Shown here: positions 28,807-36,747 of the stretch, one piece after another
Position numbering within the stretch: the first letter of the stretch is position 1
Layout of the letters: each line of letters begins with the position of its first letter
Source of the DNA: Idiomarina baltica OS145
GTDB lineage: Bacteria; Pseudomonadota; Gammaproteobacteria; Enterobacterales; Alteromonadaceae
Direction of reading: 5' to 3'
DNA: 64,000 bases
Assembly (NCBI RefSeq): GCF_000152885.1
Contig: NZ_CH672405.1
Coordinates: 305,771 to 369,770 of the forward strand
Program-made: the position numbers and the translations under genes
The notes under the pieces: generated by a model
Database searches by the model: none
What the model saw: only the letters and a program-made list of their open reading frames with translations
What the model was told of the DNA's origin: nothing

Positions 28807-29310
28807 TTACTTAGAACCCGGTAGATTCGGTATCATTGAGACCTGCAAGTTGCTTAACAGTAATAGGATAACTCCTAGGGTAATTGCAATATCGGCAATA
28901 TTAAAAACTGGCAATTGCCACGTTTGCCAACCTAGATGAAGGGAGTCGACAACATAGCCACGAAACAGTCGGTCAATGAGGTTCCCAACCGCCCCCCCAA
29001 GAATCAGCCCGTAGCTAATGCCATCCCGTTTACTTACTTTATTAAAGATCAACCTCGTTAAAGCCACAGACATTAGCAGAGCAACCCCAATAAAAAAATA
29101 GCGCTGCCAACCTCCACCATTTGAAAGCAGGCCAAATGCCGCACCAGTGTTCCATAGGTGCACCCAGTTAAAGAACGGGGTCACCGAAACATACTCGCCA
29201 TAGGCCATTGATTGCTGCACCAGCCACTTTACAGCCTGATCAGACGCTGCCAGCAGGCCCGATATGGACAATAGGGCATACGGCGAGAGCTTTTTGCCAA
29301 TAATGAGCAT
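28807..29310 (-). CDS. lspA: Signal peptidase II (accessory copy in metal cassette)
   Basis: A 167-residue prolipoprotein signal peptidase with four membrane segments. Catalytic aspartates are visible in GNLIDR (D113) and FNIAD (D140), with the conserved WNTGAAFG at about residues 53-60. It removes lipoprotein signal peptides in the inner membrane. It lies 3 bases after the cation transporter gene under the same CadR-type promoter. Extra lspA copies tied to pbr/cad-type metal resistance are known (PbrC-like), so this is most likely not the housekeeping gene, which normally lies with ileS. No lipoprotein substrate is encoded in the cassette itself. Confidence 0.9.
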   Translation of the reverse strand: MLIIGKKLSPYALLSISGLLAASDQAVKWLVQQSMAYGEYVSVTPFFNWVHLWNTGAAFGLLSNGGGWQRYFFIGVALLMSVALTRLIFNKVSKRDGISYGLILGGAVGNLIDRLFRGYVVDSLHLGWQTWQLPVFNIADIAITLGVILLLLSNLQVSMIPNLPGSK

Positions 29311-29313
29311 TAT

Positions 29314-30207
29314 TTAACCCTTCAACGCCAAAATGCGTCTGGCACCGTTAAGTACAATGCCCCCCGCGATGGTGCCGATAATCAGATCCGGATAATTGGA
29401 ACCGGTCCACGCGACCAGGGCGCCGGCGGTGATGACCCCCAGGTTGATCACCACGTCGTTGGCCGAGAATATCCAGCTTGCCTTCATGTGCGCCCCGCCT
29501 TCCCGATGTTTGGATATGAGCAGCAGACAACTGGTATTGGCAATCAATGCGACGAATGCGATAGCCATCATCACCAGCGATTCAGGCTCACTACCGAATA
29601 CAAAGCGTCTCACCACCTCTACGAGCACGCCCACAGCCAAGATCAGTTGCAGTACACCAGCAAGATGCGCGGCACGTACCTGCATTTTCACGCTATGTCC
29701 AACCGCATAAAGGGCAAGCCCGTACACCGCCGCATCGGCAAAATTGTCCAGGGATTCTCCAATCAGGCCGGTGGACTGGGCGATCAGACCGGCAGTCATT
29801 TCCACCACGAACAGAAGTGCATTGATGCCGAGCAACAGCGCAGGTCCCGGATTCTTGCTTAGCAGAGCTGCCGAAAACTCGGCGGCCTTGATGGTCTCCG
29901 GATTTGCAGCGACGGTTTCCTGAAGCGAGGCGCCTAGCCCCAAGGTCTTCAGTTTCGAGGTGACGGGCTCGACCTCGCCGTCATGCACGACCTTCAGCCG
30001 GCGGTTCGACAAGTCGAAGGACAGCGCCCGAATCTCCTCAAAGCCGTTCAGGGCTAGGCGAATCATTCGTTCTTCTGATGGACAGTCCATCTTCGGCACG
30101 GCATAAACACTGACCCATCTCCCTGGCGCCTCGGAGGAGGCCTGTATATCGGTATCCGCTGCGGACGTTGCATCACCGCCACAGGCGCCACCACAGGATT
30201 TGCTCAT
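29314..30207 (-). CDS. Cation transporter with N-terminal metal-binding-like domain (CDF-like)
   Basis: The start is placed at the ATG at 30207, preceded by GTGGAG at good spacing, giving 297 residues; an upstream TTG at 30228 is less likely. The N-terminus has a cysteine-rich lead (SKSCGGACGGD). A ferredoxin-like domain related to heavy-metal-associated domains follows, with MDCPSEERMI (about residues 42-51) in place of MxCxxC. The C-terminal 190 residues form about six membrane helices with GLIGESLDNFADAAVYGLAL, matching the cation diffusion facilitator signature in TM2, and HxxxD-like SANDVVINLG in TM5. It should export divalent metals such as Cd, Zn or Pb. It is the first gene of the cassette with lspA and is GC-rich compared with its neighbours. 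Confidence 0.85.
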   Translation of the reverse strand: MSKSCGGACGGDATSAADTDIQASSEAPGRWVSVYAVPKMDCPSEERMIRLALNGFEEIRALSFDLSNRRLKVVHDGEVEPVTSKLKTLGLGASLQETVAANPETIKAAEFSAALLSKNPGPALLLGINALLFVVEMTAGLIAQSTGLIGESLDNFADAAVYGLALYAVGHSVKMQVRAAHLAGVLQLILAVGVLVEVVRRFVFGSEPESLVMMAIAFVALIANTSCLLLISKHREGGAHMKASWIFSANDVVINLGVITAGALVAWTGSNYPDLIIGTIAGGIVLNGARRILALKG

Positions 30208-30240
30208 GATACGACTCCACTTGAACAATGTTGTGGTACC

Positions 30241-30271
30241 ATTTTAAACTATAAAGCTACTATAAGGTCAA
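30241..30271 (-). promoter_or_regulatory. MerR-type promoter and CadR/PbrR operator
   Basis: On the minus strand TTGACC (30271-30266) and TAAAAT (30246-30241) are separated by exactly 19 bases, the elongated spacer activated by MerR-family regulators. An imperfect dyad (ACCTTATA and its near-complement around CTATAA) fills the spacer. It reads into the transporter-lspA pair and lies directly between it and the divergent regulator gene. Confidence 0.8.
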
Positions 30272-30302
30272 TAGAGTAAAGAATCCGTTGGGGAGGAGGC
30301 TG

Positions 30303-30710
30303 ATGCGCATTGGTCAGTTGGCGCAGTTGGTAGGGGTCGAAACACAGACGATCCGCTTCTATGAACAGCAGGGCTTGTTGCCGCCGCCTGATCGGCAGGA
30401 CAACGGTTACCGTGTCTATACCGAGAAGCATGGTGAGGGGCTGGCCTTCATCCGTCGCTGCAGAATCCTGGGCCTGTCACTGGCTGAGATTCACGAACTA
30501 CAGAGCTATCAGGACGACCCTCATCAGCCTTGTACCGCCGTCAACGCCTTGCTCGATGATCACATCTCTCATGTGCGGTCGCAGATAACCGCTCTGCAAG
30601 CGCTTGAGAAACAACTCGTTTCACTGAGAGCGAGTTGCAACGATGACCGGGAAGTTGAGGCGTGTGGGGTTCTTGCTGGAATTAGCGAAGGAAACATGCA
30701 CCAGCAGTAG
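30303..30710 (+). CDS. cadR: CadR/PbrR-type MerR-family metal regulator
   Basis: A 135-residue transcription activator. The start is the ATG at 30303, preceded by GGGGAGGAGG; a TTG at 30288 falls before the ribosome site. The winged helix-turn-helix is standard (MRIGQLAQLVGVETQTIRFY, then GYRVYTEKH). A dimerisation helix follows, with cysteines at 77 (HQPC), 112 (SCNDD) and 121 (EACGV), the arrangement used by CadR and PbrR to bind Cd or Pb. It is divergent from the cation transporter and lspA, whose promoter carries a 19-bp spacer, so it should activate them when metal is present. Whether Cd, Zn or Pb is the inducer is not decidable here. Confidence 0.88.
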   Translation: MRIGQLAQLVGVETQTIRFYEQQGLLPPPDRQDNGYRVYTEKHGEGLAFIRRCRILGLSLAEIHELQSYQDDPHQPCTAVNALLDDHISHVRSQITALQALEKQLVSLRASCNDDREVEACGVLAGISEGNMHQQ

Positions 30711-31059
30711 GTGAAGCATCAACCAGATAATCCGATGAGATGCCGGTCTGTCTCACTCTCATGCAAAGGTAAGATCAACCATTTAATCCGCTTACCCGAA
30801 TTTATTTGCCACTACACGTTCACAAGTTGCAGACCACTATAGCTATGTTCAACGTGTTAAGCGAGTATTGGGCATAGCCAAAAAGTTAAAAGATTCATTT
30901 GTGAAAAAGCTTTCAATCAAAAAACTAAAGCTGAAGTTTTAGTAACAAGGTAAGTAACACGCTTGAATCTTAATATTTTTTATCCACTATAAAACAATAA
31001 GTTATTAGATCTTATCGATTCCGCCTCCGGCAGCTAAAAAACAGCAGACACCTTCTAAG
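30711..31059. other. Gene-poor gap between cadR and the integrase
   Basis: No gene with a credible start was found. A stop-to-stop frame at 30787-30942 encodes a lysine-rich 51-codon stretch without ATG and may be a gene remnant. Near the right end, 31016-31032 (TCGATTCCGCCTCCGGC) resembles the 3' half of a tRNA, and the inverted repeat at 31027-31073 begins there. Confidence 0.4.
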
Positions 31060-31073
31060 TTAAAAGCTGCCGG
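31027..31073. repeat. 9-bp inverted repeat flanking the integrase stop
   Basis: CCGGCAGCT (31027-31035) and AGCTGCCGG (31065-31073) are perfect complements separated by 29 bases and straddle the integrase stop codon. It could form the integrase terminator (T-rich loop on the minus strand) or be part of an attachment region. Confidence 0.4.
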
Positions 31074-32283
31074 CATCTTTTCTAAAAGCCTCATCCAAAT
31101 ACCCCCCCCACCACTGCATCAATTCACGGCGACGCTCAAGGTAATCCGCACGGTTATAAGCACTTCGCACTTGGTTAGGATCACCATGCGCCAGCGCTGA
31201 TTCGATCAGGTCAGGATCTTTGCCCTCCTCGTTCATAATGGTGCTGGCTAAAGCCCTCAAACCATGGCTAACGAGTTTATCCTGGTAACCAATACGTCTT
31301 AACGCCATATTGGCTGTTTGGCTGTTAATGGACGTTTGTGGCTTTCGCAGTGAGATAAATATATGTTCGTATTGATCGCTTACGCTCTTCATGTCCTCCA
31401 GCACCCTCAATGCCTGTTCACACAGTGGAACTGTGTGCTGGCGACGCTTTTTCATCCGTTCAGCCGGAATCAACCAATTAGCTTGGCCGTCATCAAGCCA
31501 TTGGATCTCACTCCATTTAGCGCCAGCAGCCTCAGATGGCCTGGTCATTGTTAGTAACTGCCATTTAATAACCTGCCGAGTAATATACGTAACGTTGGTT
31601 TCATGGAGCTTTCTTAGGAAGTCAGGGAGCTCTTTTGCGGTAATTGTCGGTAAATGCTGCTTCTTGGGCTTCTTGAAAGCAGATTTGATGGCAGCGATTG
31701 GATTTCCAGTAATTAATTTTTTAATGACAGCGTAATTCATTATCTCGTTTAACCGCTGAATTACACGTTTAACGGTTTCCAACCGCCCTGTTTTCTCAAC
31801 CGGTCGTAATACATCAATGACCGTTTGAGCACTTATCTGGCTAACCGGCGTTTCACCTAAACGGTTAAATACATGTAGCTCTAACGATCGCCAAATATCA
31901 TCAGCGTAGTCAGCAGTCACCTCACTTTTTTTGACCTCGAACCATTCTTCAGCAACTTTTCTCAAAGTCGCGTTCTCTGAGTAGCGTTGTGCCGCTCTTT
32001 CTTCCTCTCTGGCAAGCTTAGGGTCTACCCCTTCAGCAACTTGGCTTCTAGCAGCTTCTGTGAGCTCACGGGCTTTTTTAAGGCTCATATCGGGGTAGCT
32101 ACCCAGCCCCATATTCACGCGCTTCTTTGTCGTCGGGTGAATGTAATTGAAGTTCCAAAGCTTAGAACCATTCACTCTCACTCGCAGCTGTAAGCCTTTC
32201 CCATCGGACTTAACGTAGTCCTTGTCTTTAGGTTTGAGTTGTCTGACGGCTGTATCCGTGAGCCCAATAGTAGAGCGCGCCAT
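31060..32283 (-). CDS. P4-type tyrosine integrase adjacent to ssrA
   Basis: A 407-residue integrase; the ATG at 32283 is preferred because GGGAG lies 8 bases upstream, whereas the ATG at 32289 is only 2 bases from it. An N-terminal arm-binding DUF4102 domain (LTDTAVRQLKPKDKDYVKSD, then GLQLRVRVNGSKLWNF) precedes a SAM-like core-binding domain (about 95-190). The catalytic domain has Arg in TMTRPSEAAGAKW, Lys in MKKRRQHTVPL, HGLR (SHGLRALAS), HGDPN and the nucleophile in RSAYNRADY. P4-type integrases commonly insert islands into tRNA genes or ssrA. Here the gene starts 194 bases downstream of the tmRNA 3' end and is transcribed away from it, the usual layout for an ssrA-inserted island. Confidence 0.92.
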   Translation of the reverse strand: MARSTIGLTDTAVRQLKPKDKDYVKSDGKGLQLRVRVNGSKLWNFNYIHPTTKKRVNMGLGSYPDMSLKKARELTEAARSQVAEGVDPKLAREEERAAQRYSENATLRKVAEEWFEVKKSEVTADYADDIWRSLELHVFNRLGETPVSQISAQTVIDVLRPVEKTGRLETVKRVIQRLNEIMNYAVIKKLITGNPIAAIKSAFKKPKKQHLPTITAKELPDFLRKLHETNVTYITRQVIKWQLLTMTRPSEAAGAKWSEIQWLDDGQANWLIPAERMKKRRQHTVPLCEQALRVLEDMKSVSDQYEHIFISLRKPQTSINSQTANMALRRIGYQDKLVSHGLRALASTIMNEEGKDPDLIESALAHGDPNQVRSAYNRADYLERRRELMQWWGGYLDEAFRKDAGSF

Positions 32284-32439
32284 AAGCATATCTCCCTTCG
32301 ATGTATTCCAAAGAGTTTACCCAAAATCGCTTGGAATACAAATTGGAATACTAAAAACTCAGGCTGGGGCTGGTTTTCTTGGGATAAGCTGGGAAAGCAA
32401 ACGCCTATGAAAACCTTATTTTACGTGACTTATAAAGAA

Positions 32440-32469
32440 AAAAGGGGATGTCGTGAGACATCCCCTTTT
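32440..32469 (-). terminator. Intrinsic terminator of ssrA
   Basis: A 13-bp stem (AAAAGGGGATGTC with GACATCCCCTTTT) around GTGA is followed on the minus strand by TTTTTTCTTTA, eight bases past the tmRNA CCA end. It separates tmRNA transcription from the integrase. Confidence 0.85.
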
Positions 32470-32476
32470 ATGGAAT

Positions 32477-32836
32477 TGGTGGAGCTGGCGGGAGTTGAAC
32501 CCGCGTCCGCAATACCTACATCCTCGGTCCTACATGCTTATTCAGTCTTTTTATTAACCAGCATGACGCCGACTGACAGGCTTCAACTACTGGCGAGTCC
32601 GATTAAGTTTAACGCTTCAGCTCCGGACAAAGCATCCACGCGAGTCTACCTTAGGTCGAGCCATCCTGATCCAGTCTCGTAGACAAAGCGCTGGGGGACG
32701 GGCTTAGCGGGTTATTAAGCCGCTAGAGCGTAGTTGTCGTCGTTTGCAACTATAACGTTGAGGCTTTTTACGAGGCCAGCCTCACCTCGGCATGCACCTT
32801 GGGTTTCGTGTATCCCGTCGAATCCAGATCAGCCCC
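32477..32836 (-). ncRNA. ssrA: Transfer-messenger RNA (tmRNA)
   Basis: A 360-base tmRNA that rescues stalled ribosomes and tags the nascent chain for proteolysis. The 5' end reads GGGGCTGATCTGGATTCGAC and the 3' end closes with a T-arm (GGGTTCAACTCCCGCC) and GCTCCACCA, which pair as the tRNA-like domain. The resume codon GCA begins at 32747, and the tag frame (32747-32715) encodes ANDDNYALAA followed by a stop, a typical gammaproteobacterial tag. Pseudoknot regions follow. The 3' end is intact next to an integrase gene, so insertion there, if it happened, restored the gene. Confidence 0.97.
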
Positions 32837-32848
32837 AAAGCAAAGTAC

Positions 32849-32854
32849 ATTGTA
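32849..32854 (-). promoter_or_regulatory. Candidate -10 element of the ssrA promoter
   Basis: TACAAT on the minus strand lies 12 bases before the mature tmRNA 5' end. A convincing -35 hexamer is not seen. The match supports a start a few bases upstream of the processed end. Confidence 0.45.
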
Positions 32855-32868
32855 CCTGATTCGCGCGT

Positions 32869-32895
32869 GTTGCGCTATCTCTTAGACAGCGCAAC
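32869..32895. other. Hairpin between elbB and ssrA
   Basis: GTTGCGCT (32869-32876) pairs perfectly with AGCGCAAC (32888-32895). It lies downstream of the elbB stop without a T-run, just upstream of the ssrA promoter; it may terminate elbB transcripts. Confidence 0.45.
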
Positions 32896-32940
32896 CGCCG
32901 AAATATTAAGCACTTAACAAATTTATTTTACAGTTCCGCG

Positions 32941-33597
32941 TTATGCGGCCATAAACAATACTTTTTCAACCAGATTTTTGATACCTTCATCGGCATCGAG
33001 CAGGCATTCTGCCAACATGTATGCCGGTGTGGTGACCACGCGGTGAGCGTCATCAACGACGATATCACGCACGCTGCAGTCCACATGTTCGCCACCCATC
33101 TGGTTATATGCGTTGGCGGTATCGGCATCGGTGCCAATGGTACCTTTTACGCCTTTACCGTAAACGTGTGGCAGCAATACCGGTGCAATGCACATGTAGC
33201 CTGCGGGTTTCTTAGCGTCTTTAAAGGCTTTACCCACCGCAAGTACTTCGGCGTTAACGGTTGAGTCGGCGCCTTTCTCGGCAAAGTTACATAGGTTTTT
33301 CGCAACGCCAAACCCACCTGGCAGAATCAACGCGTCAAAGTTCGCCGCGTTTAGCTCTGAAAGTGGCTTAATGTCGCCGCGCGCAATGCGAGCAGACTCG
33401 GTCAATACGTTGCGTTGCTCGCCACTGGCTTCACCTTTTAGGTGGTCGACAACATGCATTTGTTGCACATCGGGTGCAAATATTGAATATTTAGCGCCCT
33501 GCTTCTCTAAGTGCAACAATGTCAGTACGGCTTCGTTGACTTCGGCGCCATCAAAGACACCGCAACCTGATAAGATAACCGCTACGTGTTTCATCAT
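32941..33597 (-). CDS. elbB: DJ-1/PfpI superfamily protein ElbB (glyoxalase-like)
   Basis: A 218-residue member of the class I glutamine amidotransferase-like (DJ-1/PfpI) superfamily. ElbB opens with VILSGCGVFDGAEVNEAV, as seen here at residues 6-23. Other markers are DALILPGGFGVAKNLC and the nucleophile-elbow region GYMCIAPVLLPHVYG with its cysteine, then GGEHVDCSVRDIVVDD. ElbB has been linked to isoprenoid biosynthesis genetically and shows glyoxalase activity in vitro in E. coli; its physiological role is uncertain. The gene lies six bases downstream of the OYE-family gene, so both probably share a transcript. Confidence 0.92.
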   Translation of the reverse strand: MMKHVAVILSGCGVFDGAEVNEAVLTLLHLEKQGAKYSIFAPDVQQMHVVDHLKGEASGEQRNVLTESARIARGDIKPLSELNAANFDALILPGGFGVAKNLCNFAEKGADSTVNAEVLAVGKAFKDAKKPAGYMCIAPVLLPHVYGKGVKGTIGTDADTANAYNQMGGEHVDCSVRDIVVDDAHRVVTTPAYMLAECLLDADEGIKNLVEKVLFMAA

Positions 33598-33603
33598 TTC
33601 TCC

Positions 33604-34716
33604 TTACTTGACGTGCTTATCGTGCTCGTCGCGCCATTTCCATTCGTTTTCGAGTGTTGCAATGGGTTGCAACATGGCAAAGTCGAGATCCTCGATGGTT
33701 TCCCCTTTCTTTAACCGATGCGGTAAATCGGGGTTGGCGAGCGCTTTTTTACCAATAGCGAGCAAACCGTTTTCGTAATGCGCTGCAATGTGTTCGTAAT
33801 TGCTTTCATCAATACCACCGTTGACGATAACCGGAATGTCGCTAAAGTCTTGCACGACTTCTGCAAGCGTATTGTTACTGCCGTCTTTAAACGGTTTACG
33901 GTCAACGCTGGTGTCTGTGGTATGTATATAGTCGACGCCGGCTTCTTTCAAGCCTTTCACGATACGGATCATACCGTCTTCGCCTTCTGGCCACTGGTAA
34001 TCGGGATCGGTCACAGTAATTTGACCCACACGAATGCCCACGATGAAGTCGTCATCGACCGCTGATTTTGCGGCTTTGACGACCATCTCGACGAACTTCA
34101 GGCGTTTTGCCATGCCACCACCCCATTGATCCTCGCGCTGGTTAAAGTGGTCGCTTAAAAACTCGTTGAGTAGGTAGCCATTAGCCGCATGCAACTCGAT
34201 ACCATCGAAACCGGCTTCTTTAGCTCGGTTAACGGCACCGATGATACCTTGCATGGCAGCATCAAATTCGGTTTCACCCATCGCTTTGGGCTCTTTCCAG
34301 CCATCACTTTCACCGTAAAGACTGAGCGGTTCGCCTTTCGGCTTCACTGCGCTCGGTGCGATAGGTTCATCGGTGTATTCATTGTGCTGCATTTGCGCAC
34401 CCGCGTGCATCAATTGAGCGATGAACAAACAGTCATGTTTGTGTACACGCTCTACAACCTCTTTCCATGCGTCGGTTTGAGGTGCATCGGTCAGTCCAGG
34501 TTGGTTTTCATAGCCCTGACTGGCTTGCTGGTCGGTGTAGATACCTTCGGTGATGACCACGCCCCAGCCGCCTTTGGCAAAGCGCTCATAATAATCACCC
34601 ATCAGCTCGGTGGGCTTACCTTTTTTATCCGCACTGGTGCGGGTCATAGGTGCGACAACAAAACGATTTTCGAGTTTGTGTCCTTTCAGTTCAAAATCAT
34701 CAAATGCAGAGCTCAT
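33604..34716 (-). CDS. NADH:flavin oxidoreductase, Old Yellow Enzyme family
   Basis: A 370-residue FMN-dependent TIM-barrel oxidoreductase. OYE markers include VVAPMTRTSADKKG, LFIAQLMHAGAQMQ, the HAANGYLLNEFLSDHFNQREDQWGG block (about residues 175-200) and, near the C-terminus, VNGGIDESNYEHIAAHYENGLLAIGKKALANPDLP for phosphate binding. Such enzymes reduce activated alkenes with NAD(P)H, usually in electrophile detoxification; the substrate is unknown. Its start ATG follows AAGGAAGG. It probably forms a two-gene operon with elbB, which would fit reactive-carbonyl stress. Confidence 0.9.
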   Translation of the reverse strand: MSSAFDDFELKGHKLENRFVVAPMTRTSADKKGKPTELMGDYYERFAKGGWGVVITEGIYTDQQASQGYENQPGLTDAPQTDAWKEVVERVHKHDCLFIAQLMHAGAQMQHNEYTDEPIAPSAVKPKGEPLSLYGESDGWKEPKAMGETEFDAAMQGIIGAVNRAKEAGFDGIELHAANGYLLNEFLSDHFNQREDQWGGGMAKRLKFVEMVVKAAKSAVDDDFIVGIRVGQITVTDPDYQWPEGEDGMIRIVKGLKEAGVDYIHTTDTSVDRKPFKDGSNNTLAEVVQDFSDIPVIVNGGIDESNYEHIAAHYENGLLAIGKKALANPDLPHRLKKGETIEDLDFAMLQPIATLENEWKWRDEHDKHVK

Positions 34717-34919
34717 TAGACCTTCCTTATACCAGTGTTTGTTTCTTATCTAGTTAAGGGCTACGCATCTATAAAGTAAAACCGATCAGTTTGAACTTCA
34801 ATTTAACCTTGTCTTAACTGTTCGCCAAACTGTCATCAAAGCGTCGCACGAGTGCAGTTAAGAGGTCACATAACACGCTTAGCGTAAGAAAGCTTTTTAA
34901 CCATTGCTAGGAACATTGT

Positions 34920-36740
34920 ATGAAGACAATTAAAACAAAATATACATTACTTGCCAGCTGTTTAGTCATCGCGCTTTCGGGATGTGCGCTCGAGGGTGAC
35001 GACGGCGATACCGGTGCGACAGGCGCTCAAGGTCCTCAAGGACCTGCAGGCGAGGATGGTCAAAACGCAGCTAACGGAATCTCACTGAGTTTAGTTGCAC
35101 GTACTGTATTAAATCCGGATGATCCCGCAGGTGCGGCTGAGATCGTGCAATATGATAACGCGCGCCAGCAGTTTCTTGCGATTAACAGCGCCGCCGCTAC
35201 GCCGACGGTTGAAATCATGGATGCCGCAGAGCTTCCGACGACGGCAAGCGACACCCCACTTACACTAGATAATCTCACCAGCACCGCATTAACGCTAGAA
35301 ACCGACGTTAATGGTAAAACGTTGCAGGGTGCCAATAGTATCGCCGTCCATGGCGATTGGTTGGCGGTCGCGATGGAGGCGGATCATGGCGTACGTGGCG
35401 AAATCTTGTTCTATGAGCTAGCACAAGGTACGGCTACGTACAGCGGCTCAATCGAGGCGGGCTTTTTACCCGATATGGTCACTTTTACTCCGGATGGTAC
35501 CCGCGTCCTCGTTGCTAATGAAGGTGAGCCTAATGGCGACTACTCAGTCGACCCAGAGGGTTCAATCACTGTGATCACACTTGCAGGCTCAGGAATCGAG
35601 AATGCCACCGTCGCGCAGTTAAATTTTCAGGGTTTTAATGGCCAGCAGGCGGATCTCGCAGCGCTGGGTATGCACTTCCCTAACCCGTCGGGTCGCACCA
35701 TCAATGGTAACCTTATCGAAACCACGGTCGCGCAAGATTTAGAACCCGAATATATTACTGCGACCAATGACCGTGCCTATGTGACCTTACAAGAAAACAA
35801 CGGTCTCGCGGTGGTTGATTTATCCGATAATTCAATTGAGATTGTCGGCTTGGGCTTTAAGGATTGGAGCTCGTATCAGATTGACACCATGGAAGATGGC
35901 ACCGTGAGTTTTGGGCAATACGATAACTTAAAAGGCATCTATATGCCGGACTCGATCGCTCATTATCAATGGAACAATGCCACGTTTTTAGTCACCGCTA
36001 ACGAGGGCGATGCACGCGAGTACTTTTTTGAGGTCGAAGACGAAGCGGCCTGTATTGCAGCAGGTGGAGAAGACTATGACAGTGACGATGGCTGTCTAGC
36101 CTACACTGATGAAGCCCAGGCGCGTGATTTAGATTATGCAGCCGGCAGCGAACTCGAAACGTTAGCCGGTGATGACCCTAAAGACGCAGACTTTACAGCC
36201 TTTCCTTTGGGTCGCCTTACAGTGACTAAAGCTCTTGGGGATACCGACAACGATGGCGAATATGAAACGCTATATGCCTATGGCTCACGCTCGTTTACTA
36301 TTTGGGATCAAAATGGTTTGCCGGTATTTGACAGCGGTGACGATTTTGAACGAATCACGGCTTCAGTGCATGGCAACGCATTTAACAATAACGATGACGA
36401 GAACGAAGGTGACTCGCGTTCTTCAAACAAAGGGCCTGAACCAGAAGCGTTAACCTTAGGTCAAATCGGTTCTCGTACCTATGCGTTTATCGGCTTGGAG
36501 CGTATGGGCGGCATCATGGTTTATGATGTAACTAACCCTTACAACGCCCAGTTCGTTGATTATGTTATCAACCGTGACTTAACGGAAGGCTTATCAGTGG
36601 ATGACGGTATCGGTGATCTCGCGCCTGAGGGTATGGTCTTTGTACCTGCCGCCGACAGCGCGACAGGCAAACCGCTGTTGGTGGTCGGTAACGAAGTCAG
36701 TGGCAGTGTGTCGGTTTGGCAAATTAGTAGCGTCGACTAA
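34920..36740 (+). CDS. Lipoprotein of the choice-of-anchor I (esterase/PhoX-like) family with collagen-like segment
   Basis: A 606-residue lipoprotein: signal peptide with lipobox LSGC and lipidated Cys at 22. It is followed by about eight collagen-type Gly-X-Y triplets (residues 26-48, including GATGAQGPQGPAGEDGQ). The rest is a beta-propeller-like domain of the choice-of-anchor I family: ANSIAVHGDWLAVAMEA, FTPDGTRVLVANEGEPNGDY, DPEGSITVI, TANEGDAREY and a C-terminal PEGMVFVPAADSATGKPLLVVGNE. Relatives are often annotated as alkaline-phosphatase-like, but metal ligands cannot be assigned with certainty. It stands alone and its stop overlaps that of the convergent gene. Surface exposure is inferred. 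Confidence 0.8.
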   Translation: MKTIKTKYTLLASCLVIALSGCALEGDDGDTGATGAQGPQGPAGEDGQNAANGISLSLVARTVLNPDDPAGAAEIVQYDNARQQFLAINSAAATPTVEIMDAAELPTTASDTPLTLDNLTSTALTLETDVNGKTLQGANSIAVHGDWLAVAMEADHGVRGEILFYELAQGTATYSGSIEAGFLPDMVTFTPDGTRVLVANEGEPNGDYSVDPEGSITVITLAGSGIENATVAQLNFQGFNGQQADLAALGMHFPNPSGRTINGNLIETTVAQDLEPEYITATNDRAYVTLQENNGLAVVDLSDNSIEIVGLGFKDWSSYQIDTMEDGTVSFGQYDNLKGIYMPDSIAHYQWNNATFLVTANEGDAREYFFEVEDEAACIAAGGEDYDSDDGCLAYTDEAQARDLDYAAGSELETLAGDDPKDADFTAFPLGRLTVTKALGDTDNDGEYETLYAYGSRSFTIWDQNGLPVFDSGDDFERITASVHGNAFNNNDDENEGDSRSSNKGPEPEALTLGQIGSRTYAFIGLERMGGIMVYDVTNPYNAQFVDYVINRDLTEGLSVDDGIGDLAPEGMVFVPAADSATGKPLLVVGNEVSGSVSVWQISSVD

Positions 36741-36747
36741 TCGACGC
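36730..36747. repeat. Palindrome spanning overlapping convergent stop codons
   Basis: GCGTCGA (36730-36736) and TCGACGC (36741-36747) flank CTAA. The 4-base centre contains the plus-strand TAA and the minus-strand TAG, so both proteins end in VD. Confidence 0.85.

Noticed and set aside
30787..30942. Lysine-rich 51-codon open frame between cadR and the integrase
   Set aside because: No ATG, GTG or TTG at its beginning with a ribosome site, and no recognisable family.
34811..34845. Pho-box-like CTGTTCG and CTGTCAT upstream of the surface lipoprotein
   Set aside because: The two elements are 12 rather than 11 bases apart and the first is a poor match.
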